DNA of 64,000 nt from Dioscorea cayenensis subsp. rotundata (GCF_009730915.1 NC_052471.1:30476185-30540184); one strand, 5' to 3'. Counted from the stretch's first letter, positions 1-13,034 are shown. Program-made: numbers and translations. The notes: generated by a model not told the origin, from the sequence alone.

Positions 1-134
1 CTATGTTACTATTATTCAAAAATGCATATTGCATGGTGCGCTTTCTCTTTGTAAGGTTCCCTCTTGACAAAGTAATCGATTCCCATTAAGAAGTGTTTTT
101 TAAAATAAATTAATCCTACAAAAGGAAGATTTTG
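1..134 (-). other. Upstream flank of a further subtilase copy outside the window
   Basis: This stretch closely matches the sequence at about 25010-25130, which lies upstream of intact subtilase copy 1, and the equivalent place at 36340-36460. The match stops at about 134 where a foreign insertion begins and resumes at 2788. It therefore reads as the promoter-side flank of a minus-strand subtilase whose coding region lies to the left of position 1. No coding sequence is seen in it. Confidence 0.7.
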
Positions 135-2787
135 GGCCCCAGCTTTTTGTCTAAATTCATTTGTAAACCATATTTCAAGATGGATTCCTGGCCTTCTTTC
201 CATGCAAAAGCCTTGTTTTGGGGACTCTTCGTTGCCATCTTATTGGTTGCATATTGAGCCAAAGCCATTAGCAACCCACCCCATCTTCTACCAATTTTCT
301 GTAAAAAAGTGTGAGAGAGAGGGAGAGAGATTCCGGGATCACAAAACTTCCAACTTCCGAACGTCCGGCGAGCATTTGAGACAATTGAGAAAGTTCTCCA
401 TATTAGAGCTTTTTAGCAAGAAGAGAGTGCAGTCCTTTAAGAGAGTGAAAGTAGATGGAGTGCATGTCTTGATCCAAACTATAAGGCATTCTTGCTCTCA
501 AGATAAAAATCCATTGATGATTTCTTCCATTCTTTGCAATACCTAATCAGTATGGTCACTGGATTTCTTGAAAACTTGTGAGCCAAATAAGCCGAGGTTG
601 GTTGCAACTTCTCTCTTTAAGCCTATCTTCGAGAGAAACCTTGCTTCTCTCCTTAAAGGCTGCCATCTTGATATTGTAGTTTCTCCTAGTCATCACACCA
701 AGTAAGTCTTCCTTCTACTTGATGGTATTGCCCTTTAGCATGTTGTTGTTCTTATTTTAGTGCCCTTTCAATGCTTTCATATATATTTGGAAAATGTTAA
801 GTTTTTAGGTTGGTAGTTTAGGTAATGGCAGTACCCTTATGATGGTTGGTTTTCATGCTTGTTTGTGCACATGTTCAAAATTTTGTAGTGCAACCTTGAG
901 CATTTCCACACTCTTAAACTTAGGTGTAAATCCCAGGTTCCAACCATTCATGGGTTTATAAGTAATGATTTTGTAGGAGCATGCTTAAGTTTTAAGCCTT
1001 GAATTTAAGAGTGTTAAAGTCATCCTCTTTATGTTTTGGCTTCCTTTGGTTTTGTAATATTGTACTATGAACATATATGTGTATACTTGTTTTCATGAGC
1101 CTTATGGTGATAATATATATATATATATATATATTGAGTAAGTGAGAATGTGAGTAGGGTTGCATGGTTTTCCAAACCTATAGGGGATTTTACGCCCTCA
1201 CCCCAACCTGCAGGCCTGATATACCATGCATGATTTGTTAAGCTATTATCTAGTTCTTGTTCATTTAGTCATACTGGCATGTTTGCAAGCTTATAACTGG
1301 GTTGTTAAGTTCCTATTTTTGTTTGCTTGTGAGCTGTGTTCTCATGCACTTCCTTGTTAGAAATTTTTGTAATGGGAATAAGGTTGTTTGATTATGCCTT
1401 ATTATCCTTTATTGTGCTAAAATTTTTCTCAAAATTTTCCCCAAATTGTTGTTATAGTTCAATGTTTTTAATCATAGGACCCTCCCAAGAAGTCGCTATT
1501 AGTGTCAATTGGAGTGTTGGAGTTTGAAAGATTTTCTTTTACAAGTAAGTAATCCATCGGTAAAATTTCGTACTTTGAGATTATAAAATTTCTGAAATTT
1601 TATAAGTGGTTTATTTAGATATTTAATTATTGTCTAGCTATGCTTAGTTATTTGAGGAATATAAGTATTTCCTTATTTATTTGTTTATTGATTATTTGAT
1701 TACCATTGATTTTATACTCTGTATTTTAATTTATTCTTTTTGCTTTGGATAACGGTGGATGTTTGAAGGTTTTAAATTTTGTTTATTTAATTTATAGTTA
1801 ATTTTTGGTTATCTTTTTATTGTCCCTAATGTGGAATTTTGAATTTTATCAATATTTCTAAGTATATGTGAACTTGAAAAATCTGGGAATTTCTGAACTT
1901 GTACTCTGCAAAAATTTTGTTTCTGATTGTTTTGGTCTCCAAATGAGCAATGTGCAACCCTGTCAGTGGGGGTTAAACCCTGAAATTGTCGACAAGAAAT
2001 TCTGGGAAAATGAAACTGCAGTTTTATACCGTGTCCGTTCGGTGAAATAATTAACAGTCATCTGATATTTAGTCTCGGGTCACCGAGGGTAAATAAGTGA
2101 CCTCTGTTATTCTGGCTCGGGTCACCAAGAGTAAACAAATAACCTCTGCATCTATAGTGAATTTAGAGACATACACTGGAATCTGTTACTTTCTGCTTTG
2201 CCCTTTTTAATTTTGATTTTCTGCAAAAACACAAATTTTTGTCTTACCTTGAAGTTTATGTAATTTTTGATATCGTATTTCTGGGTTTTCAATTCTGATG
2301 AATCATATTTGGAAATATTCTTTTATTGGAATATTTCACTTTGTATTTAGTTTAAACTATGTTTACACTTTGTATTATTCTCAATATCTGAAATCAAGAT
2401 TTATAAACCATGTTGTTTTAAATCAATTTCTGGATTACTTAGTGGGTTAGTGAGCTTATGGATTTGTTTTAAATCCTTTTTCAGATCAAGAGTAGTAGAC
2501 CGGTGTGGATCTTGAAAGACTGTCTGTAGATGTTACTTGTCCTATTGTAAAATTTGAGTTCTTGCTATTGTCAATCCTTGTATTCTTGTACTTTGAATTT
2601 TGGACTTCTTGGATCCTGGCATTGTATACATTGTAGAGTCTATAACCTTGTAACTCAGTTGGTTGTTTTAGTTGTCTGCTAAGAATCAGGTTCTGAGGCC
2701 TTTTAGGCCTATGGGGTTTACGCTCTGTGGGTCTACAGCCGTTTGTCCGCGCGTCGAGTCTGGCCAGGCCGAGTTCATGGCGTGACA
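135..2787 (+). mobile_element. Insertion resembling a long solo LTR (Ty3/gypsy, Del/Tekay style)
   Basis: About 2.65 kb separates two halves of the repeated subtilase flank (1-134 and 2788-3068), so it is an insertion. It has no long open frame. The right end, with a GC-rich run and a final TGACA near 2780, and internal stretches such as the purine-rich block at 305-335 and the segment at 585-640, look like the long LTRs of Del/Tekay chromoviruses from family knowledge. I could not find a clean TG start or a target duplication, so it may be truncated. About 70 bp of the flank seen in other copies are missing at the junction. Confidence 0.42.
1111..1134. repeat. (TA)n microsatellite
   Basis: Simple AT dinucleotide run inside the LTR-like insertion. 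Confidence 0.9.
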
Positions 2788-3068
2788 AAGATCAAGAAGT
2801 TTAAGGATGTTCTCTAAAAAAGGCTTGTGCACTAATTATATTCGCTTATATTGATGATAGAATCCAATGAGCATCTAGTTTTGGAAGTACTATCCTTGTT
2901 TTGAGGCTTTTGCACCTTTCATTATCTTTACAGCAATCACCTTGAAGTATATATTTGGATCATTAGCATCCTGTATGCAATAGAGTTGCTATCATTCTTC
3001 CAAGAAGTTTTTCTTTTCCTTTTTTTCCCATTAAAACCATAATAGACATCCCCGGACACAATACTTCA
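2788..3068 (-). other. Second half of the interrupted subtilase upstream flank
   Basis: It matches about 25190-25480 upstream of subtilase copy 1, and the corresponding sequence in the other units (36500-36745, 43315-43540). No gene is seen in it. Confidence 0.7.
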
Positions 3069-3072
3069 AGAT

Positions 3073-3432
3073 GATTTTTTTACTTGGTTACTAAACTTGG
3101 ACTCATTTTTATTTTGATCACCAAACTTCAATTTACATCAATTTGGTCACTCAACTTTAATTTGATACCATCAAGCAATAAATCAAAGATTTCAACCCCC
3201 AATTAATTACATGGTTATTTAAAAATCCATGTTAGTCCTCCTCATAACACATTATTAAGTCTATTGGAGGTGTCCATGTCATTGAAAAAGAGCCACATCA
3301 TTTATTTGGGGGTCGAAATCCCTTTATTTATTACTCAGTGAAATCAAATTAAATTTGAACGATCAAATTGATGCAAATTGAAGTTCAATGATCAAAGTGA
3401 AAATGAGCTAAAGTTTAGTGACCTACTAAAAA
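3073..3432. mobile_element. Fold-back MITE with long inverted arms
   Basis: The left arm (about 3073-3207) and the right arm (about 3305-3432) are imperfect inverted repeats of each other over some 125 bp, separated by about 95 bp. There is no coding capacity. The element sits exactly between the subtilase flank and the LINE fragment that starts near 3433. Superfamily is not certain; a TTA-like target site is possible. Confidence 0.7.
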
Positions 3433-3897
3433 ATTTACTCTAAAAGAAACCAAAGCTCCCCAATAAGGGTCATGGCTTTTTAGAGGTCTTTGTGATTCAG
3501 CTTCTTCTGTTTTAAGACCTTTTTGTTTGATAAAATCTGTCCATCCCTCTTGCACTTCTCTTTTATTTGATCCCTGATGCTGTGAGATTCCTATTGCCTT
3601 CAAGCCTACTTATTTTAATATGAACATTGATCTTGGATCGCTTAACGTTGCTGATTTAATTTTGGGTGATAACTAGAATTCTTATGGGACTCTTTGTTTG
3701 GTGATAATTTTGCTGAGCTCTTTCCTGGTCTTGGTCATATATATTGATTTCAATGAGAGAAACCATTGGGTTTGGTACCCTAAGTCTCATAACATCAAGA
3801 TCTCCTCCTCCATTTATCATTTTTTTTCTCTTACTCGTAATATGAGGGATTCTGAACCTTGGGATGGATTGAGGATTATTTGGAAACTGAGGGTGGT
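3433..3897 (+). mobile_element. Outermost LINE (plus strand), segment 1
   Basis: Translated in more than one frame, the segment matches the zone between the reverse transcriptase and the zinc-finger (zf-RVT) domain of the LINE at 54700-56229: FRGLC, AFKP, GDN and WVWYP blocks occur in the same order. It stops at the TGTAATG start of a gypsy LTR, and the same LINE continues in frame sense at 12725. At least one stop (TAG near 3674) and frame changes make it non-functional. Confidence 0.75.
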
Positions 3898-4521
3898 TGT
3901 AATGTTACCTTATAGGCTGGAAACATCACTGGTGGATGAGAGCCATATGACAGTCAATGAACATGTGGCAATTAAAAAGAAGACTTTGGATAATGGATAA
4001 GTGGGTAACAAATATGTGGATGCGGATTTTGATGAACGACAGGTGGATGGCCAGATTAAAGACGAGGATACTCATCTAATGGTGCAGCTGGGACCTGAGA
4101 GGAAACGAAGGCAGAGGCACGCCAATACTTGTTTCTGTGATTTTCTTTAGGGTTAAAGGAAGATGAACAGAGGAGCGAGAGGGTTATCATAGATGAAGAA
4201 TCTGAGGCTCGTCTCTGTGGATAGGAGAAAGGAAATCCGGTGCGTGTTGCTACTTCCTGTTTTTTATGTTAATATAGAACTGTAATTCAGTCTGTATCGT
4301 TGATGGTATTTTCTGTTGTGAATTAGATCTGAGTAATACTCATCTTGTGAACTTGAATGTTGATCTATATTGCCAGATCTGTGAGACTTCAGTAAAAAAA
4401 TGTTGAGTATTTGTTGAATGGATGAAATGCAATTGTAAATCAGCTAATATTTTGTTGATTTTATTAGAACTTGTTCTGATTAAATACGGGAATTAACTGG
4501 ATAGAATTCAAGATCATTACA
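3898..4521 (+). repeat. 5' LTR of the gypsy element
   Basis: It runs from TGTAATG to CATTACA and aligns from about 3916 onward with 12083-12719. Relative to the 3' LTR it lacks a short segment near 4245. Confidence 0.85.
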
Positions 4522-4538
4522 TTTTGGTGCTTTCGTTA
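4522..4538 (+). promoter_or_regulatory. Primer-binding region after the 5' LTR
   Basis: Immediately after the LTR end comes a TTTTGGTGCTTTCGTT stretch, a form often seen as tRNA primer-binding leader in plant Ty3 elements. Its last five bases (CGTTA, 4534-4538) also serve as the target duplication of the LINE that inserted here. Confidence 0.55.
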
Positions 4539-7500
4539 TTTTTTTTTTAGAAGGAGCCCAGAGGCTTTTATTAAAAGTAAAAACAGGTACAAAATAAAGA
4601 GCTAAGTACTAAGAAGGAAAGCTAATAAGGAAAAGAAAATACAAAAGAACTTAAAAGAAGAATCCAACAGTGTTAAACAACTTCATTATCCAATGAGGGA
4701 GGTTATGGCCAGCATGATAAAGAGACATTTGGTGAAGGTTGCGACCACAGGAGTCCAATTTGATAACAATAATCAGGCAAGAACGTGGGATGACACAGAG
4801 TCGAGGAGAATCCAATGCCTGAATAGACGGTTAATATCATTGATCCAATGAAAGAATTTCCAGGAACAAGTATGATTTGTGGAATGAAGGACATCCAGGA
4901 CGGTGGAGCTGGTGATGAAAATGACTTTAGGCTATGAACTTTGATCAGTGACCATTTGAAGAGCAACATTCAGATTTTGAAGATCAGCAGAAAGCTGAGT
5001 TTCAACTGAATTGCAATGTCTACCTGCAAGAAAGATTCTAAAATTAGTTTCAGCAATCAGAAAAGCACCTCTGTAAATATGAGTGGCACAATTCCAAACG
5101 GAAGCGGCAAACAAGAAGGGGCCATCAAATTTACAGAAGTTATTAAGTATAAAGTTCCTGTAGGGAGAGTTGCTAACAGAGATGAGAATTGAAGCTTGAG
5201 AAGTAGCCCTGTAAGCAATGTTGATAAAATTAGGCTTAGTGTCCCTGAAAATGGCATTGCATCTAGCTTTCCAAATATACCAGGCTGTCAGAGCAATGAT
5301 GGCTTTAGAATTAAGAGAGAATTTAGACTAGAACAGCTAGTTACCCATACAAAATCCATCAGGAAAGGAGAAGTTCTTAGATGTTATAACAGATATGGAA
5401 TTCCAAGTACTTTGAGTTATAACAGAATGATTAAACAAGTGTTCAGGGGTTTCATCAATAAGATTACAAAAAACACAACTACGTCTAGGGCCCAAGTTAA
5501 TGGAATACAGAAAATCAGCTGTGGCAAGATGACCATTAAACAAAAGCCAAAGAAAGTGCTTGACACGAGGCATTACTTTTAAAGACCAAATTTTCCTCCA
5601 ACCAACCCAAGGATAAGGATTAGCTGTGTCACAATTTAAAGTATGATAAACATTGGAAGCAATTTTGTGATTAACAGCTTTGGGAGCCCAGACCACACAT
5701 TAGGGGTGGAATGATCAATGTGACCTAATCTAGAAAAAAAACTCTCCAGCATGGGAGCCAAAAATATTATAAAAACAATCATAATCCCAGCTATTATTAA
5801 TACAGAGTCAGAGCAAGAGAGATTTTCTAGACTGATATGCATATTAATGTAAGTGGGCATATAAGCAATAGGGACATCAGAACACCAAGAATCATATAAG
5901 ATAGAAGTAGTGGAAGGATGAATAGATAATATTCTGCAGAAAGGCTTTATAATTTTGGTAGTGTGATATAAACCTTGAAAAAACCAAAACAGTTGTGAGG
6001 GATGGAATCCTTCCAGAAGTTAACATGACCATATTTGAGCTGCACAATATTGACCCAAGTAATATCAGCCTTGTTTAAATAATTGAAAACATGCTTAGCT
6101 TTAAGGGAATGTTTGGCCAAAGATAAATTCCGAAGAGCAAGACCCTCCTCAGATTTTGCCATGGTAATCCGACTCAAAGAAACTTTATGAATGCGCTTTC
6201 CATTGCCACCTTTATGCCAAAAGAAAATTCTAACAATTTTGGAGATCTCAGAGAGGATAGATTCAAGAATAGGAAATACAGAGAGATAATAGTTTGGGAT
6301 CGCTAGAAGGGAGGAATTAATCAGGGTGGACTTGGCTGCTAAAGACAGCTTTGAATGTTTCCATCTAGCACAAGTGCGGAAATCTTATCAACAATTGATT
6401 TGAAAGAAATAGAGTTAAGTCTTTTAGGAGAGATCAGGACTCCAAGGTACATGAAAGGGAAAGAAGAAGTGGAGAACTTAAGGATAGATTAAACCAGGAG
6501 GGGAAAAAGATAGCATATTTGGAAATATTGGCAACTTGACCAGTCAAACAAGAATAGATATCTAAACAAAGTTTGAGATTTCTAGTAGCAATCCTAGAAG
6601 CTTTAGTAATAACGACCAAGTCATCAGCATACATAAGGTGGTTAAAATTATAAATTAGTCTGGAATCAAATCCAGGAATCATGCCAGAGTGAGGGCTCTG
6701 TTAAGAATGGAAGAAAGGTTTTGAGATACAAGGATAAAGAGATAAGGAGAAATGGGGTCTCCTTGACGAACACCTCGAGAGGAGGAAAACCAGGTCGAAT
6801 GAGATCCATTAACAAGGAGGAAAAAGAGATAGATCGAAGACAAGTATCGATCCAAGAGATCCAAATATTGGGAAATTTTATTTTAGCTAAGGTGGCAAGA
6901 ATTGCACTCCACATGAGATAATCATAAGCTTTCTCAATATCAATTTTGGCTAACATCCTAGGGGGGTTCTTAATATTATGCTCCATCGTATGAACAATCT
7001 CATGCATCGCAATAATGTTATCGAACGAACACCGGCCAGAAACAAAGCCAACTTGTTCACAACTAATGAGTTTAGGAAGAACACTTTTAAGTCTATTAGC
7101 AAGGATTTTAGTCATGATTTTAAAGTTAACACTGCACAAAGATATCAGACGATAATCAGAAACCAACCTGGGGTTATCTTTCTTAGGAATAAGAGCAATG
7201 TAAGTTCTACCCCAAGAAGCAGGCATCACAGAATTATTAAAAAAGAAAGATATGGCCTCAAAGAGGCTATCCCCAATATCTGTCCAAAAGAAACGATAGA
7301 ATTCAGTATTGAAACCATCAAGTCCAGGGGACTTACCAGAAGGAAGATCTTGTAAAGCAGTAAAGACTTCATCATGAGTAACCTGGTGGGTGAGATAAGA
7401 ACCCTCAACCTCAGAGAGGGTAGGGAGATCATTGGGAAGAGCATTAAAGATGTCTATGAAATAACTGTTGGAATTATCAGTCCAAAGATTAGTATAAAAA

Positions 7501-8574
7501 TTGAGAAACAAATTCTCAATCACAGGATGATCAGAGGTAGAATTACCAGAGGAGTCAGAAACCTGGGAGATAGTATTATAATGAGTTCGAAAACGTACTG
7601 AATTATGAAAGAATGTAGTGTTCTGGTCCCCATCCTTCAACTAAAGAAGGTGAGCACGCTGGGCCCATCGAAGGGAATTTTGGTGTTGAAGAGATTCAAA
7701 CCTGTTATAATTATGCATAAGACAATCAGTAATAGTAATATCAAGGGAATCTATTGCTTCTAAAAAATGAATACTATCTTCCGTCTCCTTAAGAGCAGCA
7801 TCCAAAGGGGTCAAACCTGCAAATCTCCAAGAAATAATATTAGCGCGAGCACGAGATAAACGATGAGTAAAGTCGTGCAGAGGATTGTCGTTAGGAGAGG
7901 AAGACCAAGCTTCCCTAATTGCATCAATGCAACCTAAGTACTCTAACCAAAAATTATTAAATTTAAAATTAATCTTATGCCGGGAAGGAAGTGAGGAAAG
8001 CGGAAGACAAAGAGGGGCATGATCAGAAGAAATACGATGTAAATGAACTAAAGAGTAAGTAGAGAAAATAGAGAACCAGGCAAAATTAACCAAACCATGG
8101 TCCAAACGGGCCCATTGTCTGGACAAACCTGTCTGATTGTTGCACCAAGTGTATCTACAGCCTGAGAAGTTAAGGTCAATTAAATTATTGTTATCAATGA
8201 AATCAATAAGAGCCGAAGCCTTGCGAGAGTAATATCGAAAGGAGCCTCCCCGTTGTTCATTATGACAAACAATAGTATTAAGGTCTCCGATGATAAGCCA
8301 AGGAAATCTCAAAGCTGAAATTTTGGAGAGCTCCATCCAAAGTTTTTGCTGGGAAACAAAGATATTAGAGTTGTAAATCACTAAAATAATACAACTGGTA
8401 AAATGAGAAGAAGAGAAAACCAAATGAAGAGCTCTTTGAGACCCTCAAGCAGAGAAACTTTGTCGAGATTCTTATCCCACAGTATGATAACTCCACCAAA
8501 AAAACCTTCAGCAAGTAACGCGGCGCAATCCCATTTACGAGCAAACTTGGCACAGAAGCGATCAGCACGGTCCA
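4539..8574 (-). mobile_element. 5'-truncated L1-type LINE nested in the gypsy leader
   Basis: The 3' poly(A) tail appears as ten T at 4539-4548, and the body runs leftward to right on the minus strand up to 8574. CGTTA occurs at both edges (4534-4538 and 8575-8579), a short target duplication. The element begins inside the endonuclease domain, so the 5' part including ORF1 is missing. Order on the minus strand: endonuclease (8574-7641), reverse transcriptase (7640-6434), zinc-finger region (about 5700-5340), RNase H-like tail. Confidence 0.85.
4930..8574 (-). pseudogene. LINE ORF2 pseudogene (endonuclease, RT, zf-RVT)
   Basis: ORF2 of plant L1 elements nicks target DNA and copies the RNA into it. 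Seen here: endonuclease part with IIGDLN and SSDHAPL blocks (7641-8423), then the RT with PGLDG, IALIPK, FVSGRCSFDN and IDIEKAYD blocks (6666-7640), and the catalytic YADD in a different frame (6434-6682), so a frameshift lies near 6860. The zinc-finger region at 5337-5696 has CVFCNL followed by HLF. A stop separates the endonuclease from the RT at about 7640. The many frame changes make a working protein unlikely. Confidence 0.85.
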
Positions 8575-8602
8575 CGTTAGCACGAGTTGTTGATCACATT
8601 TC

Positions 8603-11600
8603 ATGGTAGAAAACACTCATCTCAAAGAGCTTTCTGCTAAAATAGAAACAGTGATGGTTGTTCTTGATCAAAAAGAAAAGAAGGATCAGGCAAATGATGA
8701 ATGCATGTCTCTCATTGAACAATCTTTAACTTCTATAGCTAAATATATGGAATCCTTACAGCTTCAACATTCTGTTTCTTCTTCTTCATAGTAACCTCCA
8801 GCACAGGTGAAACCAGAAGCTATTATGGAGGTTAAACCACAACCATACCCCTTGGAGATCTGCTAAGATGGACCTCTCTAGATTTGATGTCAACAATGCC
8901 CTTCAATGGATTTTTCACGCAGAACAATTCTTTGATTATTATGATATTTCTGATACTTATCGGTTGAAAGTAGCAACAATATACTTGGATGGGCTTGTAG
9001 CACCATGGTTTTAAATGTTGCAAAAATCTGGGGCAGTGCCATCATGGAATGCTTTGGCAAAAGCAATTGAAACCACCTATGGACCTTCTGTGTTTGATTG
9101 TCCTACTTATGCTCTCTTTAAATTATTCCAAGAAAGTACTGTTACTGAATATTATCACACTTTCACTGGTTTGGCAAAAAAAGTGGAGGCGTTATCACCA
9201 TCTGCATTACTTGACTGTTTTATCAGTGGTTTACGGAAGGAATTACAATGTGACATTATTCCATGGAAACCTAATGCAATCACCAAGGCAGTTACTCTTG
9301 CAAGATTATATGAAGATAAATATGGGTTTTATGATCGCCAGGGCAAATTTAAACATCACTACACTCATGACAGTTTTGCTGCAATTCGCAAACCAACACC
9401 ATTGGCCTTATCAGCACCACCTCAAAATGCACACAAGATTCCAGCTCTTCCAGGACCATCAGTTCATAATCCTCAATTTAAAAAGATGTCCTATTCTGAA
9501 TTACAGGGTAGTAGGGCCAAAGGTTTATGTTATACTTGTGATAAGAGATTCTCTCCTCAGCACAAATGTCCAAATCGAAAGCTTTTATTGTTGCAATGGG
9601 ATGAAGATCTTGAAGACATTACTGATGTACCTGAAGATACTTTACCAAAACCAAGTCACCAATTACAACAAGATTTCCAATCACTTTATTTACATGCTAT
9701 GGGTAGTACTCTCATTTCTGGCACATTGAGATTTACTGGGTTTATCAATGGGCATGATGTGTAAGTGTTATTGGATGGGAATAGTGATGATAATTTTTTA
9801 CAACCCAGAGTTGCAAAATTTTTAAAGTTACCTGTCCTACCAATTCCATCATTTAAGGTGTTAGTTGGGAATGGCAATGCATTGCAAGTAGAGGGATTAA
9901 TCAACAATCTGTTGGTCACAATTCAGAATACTGTTCTTCATGTAGATGTTTATTTATTGCCTGTTATTGGAGCTAATCTAATCTTGGGAACTTCTTGGCT
10001 AGGAACATTGGGGCCACATATTGCAGATTATCAAAAATTGTCTATTCAATTTGTATTGGATAATCAATTAATTACGTTAAAGGTGACAGTAGCTTAAAAC
10101 CACACATGACATCAATTCGTCAATTGCACAGGTTAGCTTCCACTAAGTCAATCGATACTTGCTATACTTTATCAGTGCCCGAATTATCTCTGCAAGAACA
10201 TCAAGCTACATGCTTGTCTGAAACATGTTTTATAATTAATCCGGCTCAGCTGGATTTTCCAGTGGATATACCTCTGTGTTACCTCCTTCAAGAATGTTTA
10301 ATCATTCTATTCCTTTAATGCCTAAAGCTCCTCCAGTGAAAATTAAGCCCTATAGATATCCCCATAGACAGAAAAATGAAATTGAACAAATGGTGATAGA
10401 CATGTTACAAGAAGGGTTAATTGAACCCAGTACCAGCCCCTTCTCTTTTCCTGTTTTATTAGTAAAAAAAATATGGGTCCTGGAGATTTTGCACCGACTA
10501 TAGAACCCTCAATGCTATTATAATTAAAGATGCGTATCCAATACCAACTGTAGATGAGCTATTAGATGAATTGTATGGGGCAAAATTCTTCTCCAATATG
10601 GACCTCAGATCTGGGTATCATCAAATTCTATTGAAGCTTGAAGATTGTTTAAAAACTACTTTTCGGACACACAATGGGCACTACCAATGACTGGTGATAC
10701 CTTTTGGCTTATCTAATTCTCCAGCTACTTTTTAAGCTTTGATGAATCAGATATTTCAATTTGCATTCAAAAATATGTCTTGCTATTTTTTGATGATATC
10801 CTCATTTACAATGTGTCATGGTATGACCATTTGAAAAAATTGGAAACTGTCCTCCATACATTGCAAGTTCATCACCTTTTTGCAAAATTTTCCAAATGTA
10901 GTTTTGGATTGCAACAGGTAGAGTATTTGGGTCATATTGTATCTGATCAAGGGATAGCTATGGATGATTCTAAAGTGCAAGCTATTATTAATTGGCCAAG
11001 TCCAGGGAATTTAAAACAATTATGCGGTTCCTTAGATTGAGTGGCTATTATCGGAGGTTTATTAAAAATTATGCTTCCTTGGCCAAACCTTTAACATAAT
11101 TAATAAAGAAAGATAATTTTCACTGGGATTCTGTTGCTACTGATGCTTTTGCCAATTTAAAAAATGCTGTCACAACCACTCTTGTGTTACTTCTTCTAGA
11201 TTTCACTCAGCCTTTTACTTTGGAAACTAATGCATCTAGTTCGGGTGTTAGGGCTGTGTTGAGCCAGAACAGACACCCAATTACCTATTTTTCCAAGAAA
11301 ATGACACCCAAAATGCTGTCACAATCAGCATATTTTCCGAGAATTATATGCACTGATTGAAGCTATGGACAAATTCCGACATTATCTAATTGGTCACAGA
11401 TTTATCATCAAGGCTGATTAACAAACCTTGAAGCATTTAAATACTCAAGTGATCCAAACCCCTGAACAACAGAAATGGTTGCCGAAATTGCTCAGGTTTG
11501 ATTTTTCCATTGAGTATAAGCTGAGCTGTGATAATGTGGATGCTGATGGTCTTTCCAGATATTTTTTCCAGACTTTCTCTACTATCCAAAATTCTGTGGT

Positions 11601-12066
11601 ACAGTTAATTCAGAAAGCCTAATCTCAAGATACAAAATTCAACAAATCATTCAGGAGATTTTGCAGGGTAATCATAATTACAGTGACTATTGTTGGAAGC
11701 ATAATTTTCTCTGGTGGCATGACAAAATTGCCATTCCTAATAATTAGCAACTACAACAGGTACTCTTACAGGAATTTCATTCTTCATTGTTAGGAGGGCA
11801 TGTAGGGCAATTAAGAACATTTGCCAGATTGGCTTTATAATTTTACTGGCCTGGAGTGAGAAAATCAGTGCGAGATTTTATTCGATCTTGTGATATCTGT
11901 CAGAGGGCCAAACATTCAACTACTCATCCTACAGGGTTATTACAACCTCTTCCTATTCCTCATCAGGTTTGGGAAGATATTTCTATGGACTTCATTTGTG
12001 GATTGCCACTAGCTAAAGGATATTTAGTCATTTTTCGTGGTGGTGGACATGCTTTCTAAATACGGC
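8603..12066 (+). pseudogene. Ty3/gypsy gag-pol remnant
   Basis: Order on the plus strand: gag N-terminus (8603-8791), gag capsid with a CYTC...HKC knuckle (9015-9764, knuckle near residue 172), protease region with LLDGNSDDNF in place of the usual DSG-type active site (9765-10097), reverse transcriptase with FFDDILIY (10276-11040), RNase H remnant (about 11160-11420), and integrase with a CDIC finger part and MDFICGLP (11690-12066). At least six stops or frameshifts split it. The integrase core ends at about 12060 and most of its C-terminus is deleted. Confidence 0.85.
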
Positions 12067-12082
12067 CATTTTATTCCTATAT

Positions 12083-12719
12083 GCTGGAAACATCACTGGT
12101 GGATGAGAGCCACATGACAGTCAAGGAACAGGTGGCAATTAAAAAGAAGACTTTGGAGAATGGATTTTTGGGGGGACAAAGATGCGGGTGCGGATTTTGA
12201 TGAACGACAGGTGGACGGCCAGATTAAAGATGAGGATGCTCATCCAATGGCGCAGCTGGGACCAGAGCGGAAATGAAGGTAGAGGCGCTCTAATACTCAT
12301 TTTCGTTTTTTCTGGGGTTGAAGGACGATGAACAGAGGAGCGAGAGGGTTATCACTGATGGAGAATCTGAGGCTCATCTCTGTGGATAGGAGAAAGGAAA
12401 TCCGGTGGTGATCACTGCCGGGTTTAGTTATCTTATTTTTCTTGTTGCTACTTCCTGTTGTTTATGTTTATATAGAACTGTAATTCAATCTATATCGTTG
12501 CTGGTATTTTCTACTGTGTATTAGATCTGAGTAATACCCATCTTGTGAACTTGAATGTTGATCTATATTGCCAAATCTGTGAGACTTCAGTAAAAAAATG
12601 TTGAGTATTTGTTGAATGGATGAAATGCAATTGTAAATCAGCTAATCTTTTGCTGATTTTATTAGAACTTTTTCTGATTAAATACGGGAATTGATTGGAT
12701 AGAATTCAAGATCATTACA
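12083..12719 (+). repeat. 3' LTR of the gypsy element
   Basis: It aligns with the 5' LTR from 3916 to its end and closes with CATTACA at 12719. The first 18 or so bases of the LTR are missing or too changed to align, next to the integrase deletion. Confidence 0.85.
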
Positions 12720-12724
12720 CTGGT

Positions 12725-13034
12725 CCCCCATGTTAAGCATTTCATTTGGTTAGTCATGAAGGGGAGACTTTCCACCAGTGATTATCTTCATTCTATCAAC
12801 CTTGGCCAGAGAAATTTATGTATCCTTTGTGGGTCGAATTATGAAACTGACGAACATTTATTTCCATCTTTCAGGTTGCAGTTATTCTAATACTGAGTCT
12901 CGCATGGAGGCAAAGGTTCAAGAGCTCAATGTTGCTCTTCAGACTGACTTTTCTAAACCAGAACATTCACATTCAGCATATTTTCATTCTGGATGCAGAG
13001 ATCAATTTTTTACTTCATTTGATCAATAATTTTA
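12725..13034 (+). mobile_element. Outermost LINE (plus strand), segment 2
   Basis: It continues the LINE broken at 3897: KHF, LSTSDYLHSINLG, a CILC finger and EHLF in the order of the zf-RVT region at 55640-55800, followed by the start of the RNase H-like domain. It ends at the hAT target duplication CCTGCAAT (13035-13042). Confidence 0.8.

Larger units (their letters stand above)
3898..12719 (+). mobile_element. Ty3/gypsy LTR retrotransposon, nested and decayed
   Basis: The element opens with TGTAATG (3898) and closes with CATTACA (12719), flanked by GTGGT (3893-3897) and CTGGT (12720-12724), a 5-bp target duplication with one mismatch. Order: 5' LTR, primer-binding region, a nested minus-strand LINE (4539-8574), gag-pol remnants and 3' LTR. 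LTRs differ by several percent with an indel of some 30 bp, so the insertion is old. Integrase is cut off shortly before the 3' LTR. It split the surrounding LINE between its WxLxV and HxKHF-like blocks. Confidence 0.85.

Noticed and set aside
3911..4180. Possible polyprotein C-terminus (ESHM...DERQVDGQ) ahead of an LTR
   Set aside because: The same sequence is in both LTRs, so it belongs to the LTR; the boundary TGTAATG/CATTACA explains it better.
9049..9729. 226-codon frame overlapping gag
   Set aside because: Other-frame shadow of the gag remnant at 9015-9764, which has the recognisable knuckle.
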